Below, in pieces: positions 59,354-64,000 of a stretch of 64,000 nucleotides of DNA (its first letter is position 1; the number at the start of each line of letters is the position of its first letter). The translations under genes were made by a program, and so were the position numbers. The stretch spans positions 3,038,001 through 3,102,000 of the forward strand of contig NZ_CP154857.1 of NCBI RefSeq assembly GCF_039614715.1. Direction: 5' to 3'. This stretch comes from Microbacterium sp. AZCO (GTDB taxonomy: Bacteria; Actinomycetota; Actinomycetes; Actinomycetales; Microbacteriaceae). A model generated the notes under the pieces. The model searched no databases, was not told where the DNA came from, and was given only the letters and a program-made list of their open reading frames with translations.

Positions 59354-60286
59354 TCATGAGATCTCTCCGATCCAGCTGGGCTCGGCCTGCGTCGGGAAGA
59401 ACCTCGAGCGGATGGCCTCGGATGCCTCGCGCGTGACCTTCTGCACGCGGTCCATGTGCTGCGGCAGCTCGCCCAGGATCTCGCCGATGGGCCGGTACTC
59501 GAGGTCGTTGCGGATCTGCCCGAGTGCGCGCAGGACGGTGTTCGAGTGCCCGACCCGGTCGGCGCGGGGGTCGATCGCACTCATGCAGTCCTCCGCGCGC
59601 TGGATCGAGTAGATGATCGAGCGCGGGAAGAGACGGTCGAGGAGCAGGAACTCCGCCGCGTTGCGGGCGCTCGGCATGCCGCGGTAGGTGCGGAGGTAGG
59701 CCTCGTACGCGCCGCACGATCGCAGGATGGTCGTCCAGGAGGGTCCGGATGCCTCGGTCAGCGACCGCGTCGCGAGGAGGCGTGCCGTCATGTCGGCCCG
59801 CTCGATGCTGCGTCCGAGCGTGAAGAACTGCCACGCCTCGTCGCGGCTCGTCGAGGAGTCGACGATCCCCACGGCGAGCGCGGCGCGCTCGCGCACCCAC
59901 TGGAAGAACTCGTGCACCTTCTCGGTCTGCAGCCGCCGCGGCATGCGCGAGTTCGTTGTGTTGAGGCACTCCCACAGCTCGGTGCTGACGATCTCCCGCG
60001 CCCGGCGGGCGTTCTCGCGCGCCGCGGTGAGCGAGTAGGCGATGCTCGACGGGTTCATGCGGTCGACAGCGAGGCGCGCGAGCACGTCGTCGCGCGAGAC
60101 CTTCTCGACCTGCGCCGAGGGGAACGACCCCATCACGGCGAGGAGCGAGCGGCAGGCGGTGTCCTCATCGATCCACGGGTCCTCCAGCAGCAGCTGAAGG
60201 TGCACGTCGAGGATGCGTGCGGTGCCGTCGGACCGCTCGATGTACCGCCCGATCCAGAACAGCGACTCAGCGATCCGGCTCAGCAC
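59354..60286 (-). CDS. alpha-E (DUF403) domain protein
   Basis: A 310-residue all-helical alpha-E domain protein (VLSRIAESLFWIGRYIERSDGTARILDVH is the family start; DRVGHSNTVLRALGQIRNDLEYRPIGEIL near the end). The GTG start at 60286 overlaps the stop of the ATP-grasp gene by 7 bases, so it is translationally coupled. The family has no known enzyme activity but is almost always found with a circularly permuted ATP-grasp and a transglutaminase-like protein, and is thought to assist them. Cytoplasmic. Confidence 0.93.
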   Translation of the reverse strand: MLSRIAESLFWIGRYIERSDGTARILDVHLQLLLEDPWIDEDTACRSLLAVMGSFPSAQVEKVSRDDVLARLAVDRMNPSSIAYSLTAARENARRAREIVSTELWECLNTTNSRMPRRLQTEKVHEFFQWVRERAALAVGIVDSSTSRDEAWQFFTLGRSIERADMTARLLATRSLTEASGPSWTTILRSCGAYEAYLRTYRGMPSARNAAEFLLLDRLFPRSIIYSIQRAEDCMSAIDPRADRVGHSNTVLRALGQIRNDLEYRPIGEILGELPQHMDRVQKVTREASEAIRSRFFPTQAEPSWIGEIS

Positions 60287-62052
60287 GGCCCAGCCTCCGC
60301 GTCGGTCCCCGAGCTTGTCGAGGGGTCGGACACCGAACGCCCGAACGTCATCGTCTGCGTCATCCCGCCCATCGTCTGGGTCATACCGCTCGGACCCTGC
60401 TGCTGCTGCTGCTCCTGCTGCTCGACGCGGGAGCGGGGGCGGTCCTGCGGCGAGTGCGCCACCGCGGGCTGGCCGTCGTAGATGATGGGGATCGCCGCCG
60501 TGATGGTGGCCGCCTGATCGGCGACGAGACCAGGGAGGCCCTGGCCCTGTCCGTACTCGACGTGCCCGGGGGCCGAGCCGCCGACGATCCACGTGTCCTT
60601 CGACCCGCCGCCCTGGCTCGAGTTGACGACGAGCTGGCCCTCGGGAAGCGCGACGCGCGTGAGTCCGCCGGGGAGCACCCAGATATCCTCGCCGTCGTTG
60701 ACCGCGAAGGGCCGCAGGTCGGCGTGCCGCGGGCGCATCCCGTCCTCGACGAGCGTCGGGATGGTGGAGAGCATGACGACGGGCTGTGCGATCCAGCCGC
60801 GGGGGTCGCCGAGCAGCCGCTGCCGGAGCTTCTCGAGCTCGGCGGGTGAGGCATCCGGTCCGACGACCAGTCCCTTGCCGCCCGACCCGTCGACGGGTTT
60901 CACGACGAGCTCGTCGAGCCGGTCGAGCACCTCTTCCAGCGCCCCCGGATCCTCGAGCCGCCACGTGTCGACGTTCTTGAGGATCGGCTCCTCGGCGAGG
61001 TAGTAGCGGATGAGGTCGGGCACGTAGGTGTAGAGCAGCTTGTCGTCGGCGACGCCGTTGCCGACCGCATTGGCGATCGTGACGTTGCCGAGCCGCGCGG
61101 CGAGCATGAGGCCGGGGGCGCCGAGCATCGAGTCGGCGCGGAACTGCAGCGGATCGAGGAAGTCGTCGTCGACGCGCCGGTAGATGACGTCGACCCGCTT
61201 GGGACCGCGCGTCGTGCGCATGAACACCTTGCCGCCGACGCACAGGAGGTCGCGGCCCTCGACGAGCTCGACGCCCATGAGCCGCGCGAGGAGCGTGTGC
61301 TCGAAGTAGGCGGAGTTGTAGACGCCTGGGGTCAGCACGACGACGTTGGGGTCGTCGATGCCCGCGGGCGCCGAGGCGCGCAGCGCCGCGAGGAGCTTGT
61401 TGGGGTAGTCGCCGACGGGCCGCACGCGCATCGAGACGAAGAGCTCGGGGAGCGTCTGCGCCATGACGCGGCGGTTGGAGATGACGTAGCTCACGCCCGA
61501 CGGCACGCGCACGTTGTCTTCGAGCACGCGCATCTCGCCGTGCTCGTCGCGGATGAGGTCGATCCCGGACACCTGGATGCGCACGCCGTTCGCCGCGTGG
61601 ATGCCGGCTGCCTGGCGGTAGAAGTACTGCGACGACGCGATGAGCCCGGCCGGCAGAACGCCGTCGCGCACGCAGTACTGGTGCCCGTAGGCGTCGTCGA
61701 GGAACGCCTCGAGCGCGCGCACGCGCTGCTTGACGCCCGCCTCGATGCGCGACCACTCGTCGTATTCGATGATGCGCGGCACGGCGTCGAGCGGGAAGGG
61801 CCGCTCCTCACCCGCGAAGTCGAAGGTGACGCCCTGCGCGAGGTACGAGCTGGCCAGCGAGTCGGTGCGTCCGCGCAGCTCTTCCTGCGTCATCTGCGCG
61901 AGCGCCTGGTACAGCTCGCGATACGCGTCACGGGACTCGACGGGAGCCCCGGGGTGGGTGGGAGAGCCGAACATCTCGTCGAACGCGGGCGTCCCGGAAG
62001 GGGTCTTGCGCGGGGCCAATGTGGAGCCGTAGCCGTCGAACAGATCACCCAT
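60280..62052 (-). CDS. circularly permuted ATP-grasp type 2 protein
   Basis: A 590-residue ATP-grasp-fold protein (DUF404/DUF407 type): RIIEYDEWSRIEAGVKQRVRALEAFL, then RVLEDNVRVPSGVSYV and VVKPVDGSGGKGLVVG, which is the ATP-binding Lys and Gly-rich loop. The family core ends near residue 520. The remaining tail is unusual: a Gln/Glu run (EQQEQQQQQG), two MTQTM repeats, then SVSDPSTSSGTDAEAG encoded by an interspersed repeat. Leftward TAGGCT ends 7 bases before the ATG, so it is probably leaderless. ATP-dependent carboxylate-amine ligation is the predicted activity; substrate unknown. Confidence 0.93.
   Translation of the reverse strand: MGDLFDGYGSTLAPRKTPSGTPAFDEMFGSPTHPGAPVESRDAYRELYQALAQMTQEELRGRTDSLASSYLAQGVTFDFAGEERPFPLDAVPRIIEYDEWSRIEAGVKQRVRALEAFLDDAYGHQYCVRDGVLPAGLIASSQYFYRQAAGIHAANGVRIQVSGIDLIRDEHGEMRVLEDNVRVPSGVSYVISNRRVMAQTLPELFVSMRVRPVGDYPNKLLAALRASAPAGIDDPNVVVLTPGVYNSAYFEHTLLARLMGVELVEGRDLLCVGGKVFMRTTRGPKRVDVIYRRVDDDFLDPLQFRADSMLGAPGLMLAARLGNVTIANAVGNGVADDKLLYTYVPDLIRYYLAEEPILKNVDTWRLEDPGALEEVLDRLDELVVKPVDGSGGKGLVVGPDASPAELEKLRQRLLGDPRGWIAQPVVMLSTIPTLVEDGMRPRHADLRPFAVNDGEDIWVLPGGLTRVALPEGQLVVNSSQGGGSKDTWIVGGSAPGHVEYGQGQGLPGLVADQAATITAAIPIIYDGQPAVAHSPQDRPRSRVEQQEQQQQQGPSGMTQTMGGMTQTMTFGRSVSDPSTSSGTDAEAGPC
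60304..60330. repeat. interspersed repeat copy at the 3' end of the ATP-grasp gene
   Basis: GGTCCCCGAGCTTGTCGAGG then GGTCGGA. It supplies most of the last 15 codons of the ATP-grasp protein. Confidence 0.7.
60397..60423 (-). repeat. CTG-type triplet run encoding polyglutamine
   Basis: Nine CTG/CTC triplets encode EQQEQQQQQ in the ATP-grasp C-terminal tail; likely length-variable among strains. Confidence 0.8.
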
Positions 62053-62059
62053 GCCGATG

Positions 62060-62104
62060 AGCCTAGTCCGGGCCGTGTTGCCGCTGTGTTTCCGGGATTA
62101 GGCT
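62060..62104. promoter_or_regulatory. symmetrical divergent leaderless promoters
   Basis: The same hexamer TAGGCT faces both ways: minus strand 62065-62060 (7 bases from the ATP-grasp ATG at 62052) and plus strand 62099-62104 (6 bases from the ATG at 62111). Both genes should be leaderless. Their -35 regions overlap within the 33 bases between, so the two polymerases would compete. Confidence 0.65.
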
Positions 62105-62110
62105 CGCGCT

Positions 62111-63679
62111 ATGACGCAGGAGGTGGATGCCGCGACCCGCACCGGATCGCGCGCTCCCGCACTCGCGGGCGCGGCCGCGGGCGCGGCATCCGCCGTCCTC
62201 GGCGAGGGTGTCGGCGAGCTGCTGGCGGTCGTTCTGGCGCCGCCCTCGAGCCCCTTCTCGGTCGTCGGCGGGGTGCTCATCGACCTGGCGCCCGCGTGGG
62301 CCAAGGACGCGGCCATCGCCCTCTTCGGCACGAACGACAAGATCGCGCTCCTGGTCGGGATCGCGATCGTCCTGCTGCTCGTGTCGGCGGGGGTCGGCAT
62401 CCTGGAGCTTCGGCGTCCCTGGTGGGGCGCGACGGTCTTCGCCGCGATCGGGGTCGTCGTCGCGGTGCTCGCCATGACGCGCGCCGAGGCGACGGGGCTC
62501 TCCTGGCTGCCGTCGCTCGTGGCGGGCGCCGTCGCCGCGGCGGCCGTGCGGTTCCTCACCGTGCTCGCGCGGCGAGCGGCGCTCGCGAGCGACGCCGAGC
62601 CCGCCGACGCTGCGCGGCGCCGGTTCCTCGTCTGGACGGGGTCGGCGGCCGCCGTCGGCATCGTCGCCGTCGTCGTCGGGACCGCCCTCCGGGCGGGGCC
62701 GAGCACCGTGGATGCCGTGCGCAAGGCGCTCAAGCTGCCGAAGCCCGCGGTCGCGGCGGCGCCCGTGCCGGCCGGCGCGCAGCTCGACGTCCTCGGCATC
62801 TCGCCCGTCGTCACGCCCAACACGAGCTTCTACCGCATCGACACGGCCCTCATCGTTCCGCAGGTGGACCCGGCGACGTGGAGCCTGCGCATCCATGGCC
62901 TCGTCGACGAAGAGGTCGTGCTCACCTGGGACGAGCTTCTGGCGCTCCCCCTCGAGGAGAGCTGGACGACGCTCACCTGCGTGTCGAACCCCGTCGGCGG
63001 CGACCTCATCGGCAACGCGAAGTGGCTCGGCTACCCCGTGCGGGAGCTCTTGAAGCGGGCGGGTCCGGCCTCGGACGCCGACATGGTGCTGTCGGTGTCC
63101 ATCGACGGCTTCACCGCGTCGACGCCGCTCGAGGTGCTCATGGAGCCGGGGCGCAACGCGATCCTCGCGGTCGGCATGAACGACGAGCCGCTGCCGCCCG
63201 AGCACGGGTTCCCCGTGCGGATGGTCGTGCCGGGCCTCTACGGCTATGTGTCGGCGACCAAGTGGATCACCGAGCTCGAGGTGACGCGCTTCGCCGACGC
63301 GTCGGCGTACTGGACCGATCGGGGGTGGTCCCCGAAGGGTCCCGTCAAGCTGCAGTCGCGCATCGACGTCCCCAAGCGCAATCAGGGTCTGAGCCCGGGC
63401 GACACCGTCATCGCCGGCGTCGCGTGGCAGCAGCACGTCGGCGTCGCGAAGGTCGAGGTGCAGGTCGACGGCGGCGAGTGGCGCGAGGCTCAGCTCGCGA
63501 CCGCGATCTCCGACGACACCTGGGTGCAGTGGTCGATCCCGTGGACGGCCGAGAAGGGCGACCACGCGATCCGCTGCCGTGCGACCAACACCATGGGTGA
63601 GACGCAGACCGAGAAGGATGCCTGGCCCATGCCCGACGGCGCGACCGGCTGGCAGCAGCTCAACGTCACCGTCGCCTGA
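62111..63679 (+). CDS. membrane-anchored molybdopterin-dependent oxidoreductase (sulfite oxidase family)
   Basis: A 522-residue protein. Residues 30-195 hold about five predicted membrane helices, the last preceded by ARRRFLVWTG. The outer domain (230-400) is the sulfite-oxidase-type molybdopterin fold with Mo-ligand Cys290 in LTCVSNPVGG, WLGYPVRELLK and VPGLYGYVSATKWI. The C-terminal 100 residues are a Mo-co dimerisation (Ig-like) domain. Family members include sulfite oxidase and YedY/MsrP-like reductases; the membrane-fused form is common in actinobacteria but its substrate is not settled. No cytochrome or haem partner is adjacent. TAGGCT ends 6 bases before the ATG. Confidence 0.92.
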   Translation: MTQEVDAATRTGSRAPALAGAAAGAASAVLGEGVGELLAVVLAPPSSPFSVVGGVLIDLAPAWAKDAAIALFGTNDKIALLVGIAIVLLLVSAGVGILELRRPWWGATVFAAIGVVVAVLAMTRAEATGLSWLPSLVAGAVAAAAVRFLTVLARRAALASDAEPADAARRRFLVWTGSAAAVGIVAVVVGTALRAGPSTVDAVRKALKLPKPAVAAAPVPAGAQLDVLGISPVVTPNTSFYRIDTALIVPQVDPATWSLRIHGLVDEEVVLTWDELLALPLEESWTTLTCVSNPVGGDLIGNAKWLGYPVRELLKRAGPASDADMVLSVSIDGFTASTPLEVLMEPGRNAILAVGMNDEPLPPEHGFPVRMVVPGLYGYVSATKWITELEVTRFADASAYWTDRGWSPKGPVKLQSRIDVPKRNQGLSPGDTVIAGVAWQQHVGVAKVEVQVDGGEWREAQLATAISDDTWVQWSIPWTAEKGDHAIRCRATNTMGETQTEKDAWPMPDGATGWQQLNVTVA

Positions 63680-63712
63680 CGCCCCCGTCACCGGTTCAGG
63701 ACGGTCGCCTCT

Positions 63713-63734
63713 GATCAGGCCGTATCGGCCGATC
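63713..63734. terminator. hairpin between convergent genes
   Basis: GATC-(A)-GGCCG-TAT-CGGCC-GATC forms a 9-bp stem with one bulge between stops at 63679 and 63776; the sequence around it repeats TCCTGATCT twice (63737 and 63756 area). Confidence 0.45.
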
Positions 63735-63775
63735 CGGTCCTGATCTGGGCGCTTCGTCCTGATCTCGTGACGGCC

Positions 63776-64000
63776 TCAGCCCTCGAGGACGACCTTGAGC
63801 TGCTCGATCGCCCAGTCGAGCTCGGTCGCGCGCACGACGAGCGGCGGCGCGACGCGGATGGTCTGGCCGTGCGTGTCCTTGACGAGCACGCCGCGGCCGA
63901 TCAGGCGCTCGGCGACCTCGCGTCCCGTGCCCCGCGCGGGGTCGATGTCGACGCCGGCCCACAGGCCCGCGACGCGCACACCCGTCACGCCGTGCCCGAC
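63776..64000 (-). CDS. rocD: ornithine aminotransferase (C-terminal part)
   Basis: The last 74 codons of a PLP-dependent class III aminotransferase; the start lies beyond the window. GLWAGVDIDPARGTGREVAERL, then GVLVKDTHGQTIRVAPPLVV and the closing ELDWAIEQLKVVL match the small domain of ornithine-oxo-acid aminotransferase, with the KDTHGxTIRxAPPL stretch being characteristic. It would convert ornithine to glutamate semialdehyde in arginine breakdown. The PLP-binding Lys is outside the window, so the specific assignment rests on the C-terminus alone. Confidence 0.82.
   Translation of the reverse strand, partial: VGHGVTGVRVAGLWAGVDIDPARGTGREVAERLIGRGVLVKDTHGQTIRVAPPLVVRATELDWAIEQLKVVLEG

Noticed and set aside
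59354..61756. An 800-codon frame joining alpha-E protein to upstream sequence
   Set aside because: The first 490 codons are the ATP-grasp gene in the wrong frame; the alpha-E family begins at the GTG at 60286.

Overview
The window is very GC-rich (about 70 percent by eye), uses strongly GC-ending codons, is gene-dense and has many GTGA/ATGA stop-start overlaps. Protein content (actinobacterial GH families, CelR-type operator, MsiK-less sugar ABC transporter, Microbacterium-style ggatgcc/gcatcc bias and a VPELVEG-type interspersed repeat) points to a Microbacterium-like member of the Microbacteriaceae, probably plant- or soil-associated. No tRNA, rRNA, CRISPR array, transposase or phage gene was seen, and no gene-free stretch exceeds 300 bases (the longest are about 245-253 bases and hold regulatory sites).

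Layout. 1-6.3 kb: tail of an alpha/beta hydrolase, then a beta-glucoside module (GH3 plus MFS transporter, divergent from a TetR regulator plus carboxylesterase). 6.4-18.5 kb: secreted subtilase, DNA methyltransferase/lipoate-ligase pair, DEAD-box RNA helicase, secreted GH6 cellulase under a perfect CelR box, lysophospholipase-like hydrolase, MarR/MFS efflux pair. 18.5-56.4 kb: a roughly 38-kb carbohydrate-acquisition island. It contains a secreted PHB-depolymerase-like esterase, a TetR-GH2 operon divergent from a nine-gene operon (dipeptide-type ABC importer, GH3, beta-lactamase-fold hydrolase, GH43, GH78, DUF5060-type glycosidase), a LacI regulator, a two-gene GH78 operon divergent from a sugar ABC importer, a nucleotidyltransferase of unknown role, and an L-rhamnose operon (rhaM, rhaI, esterase, rhaEW-type aldolase/dehydrogenase, rhaB, serine hydrolase). 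56.4-64 kb: small acidic protein, DHA2-type MFS pump, the conserved ATP-grasp/alpha-E/transglutaminase triad, a membrane-anchored molybdopterin oxidoreductase, and the end of an ornithine aminotransferase gene.

How it fits together. Three cytoplasmic alpha-L-rhamnosidases, two importers and a complete rhamnose-to-DHAP-plus-lactaldehyde/lactate route, together with several esterases, suggest uptake and intracellular dismantling of rhamnose-bearing, probably acylated, plant glycosides. An identical 12-base palindrome, TGAAACGATTCA, lies upstream of both the GH78 operon and the rhamnose operon, with a related site at the importer promoter, so the three transcription units appear to form one regulon; the LacI protein between them is the obvious candidate regulator. 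Four intracellular glycosidases share a short helical terminal module that their catalytic families do not require. At least eight genes have a -10 hexamer placed 6-7 bases from the start codon and so are predicted to be leaderless.
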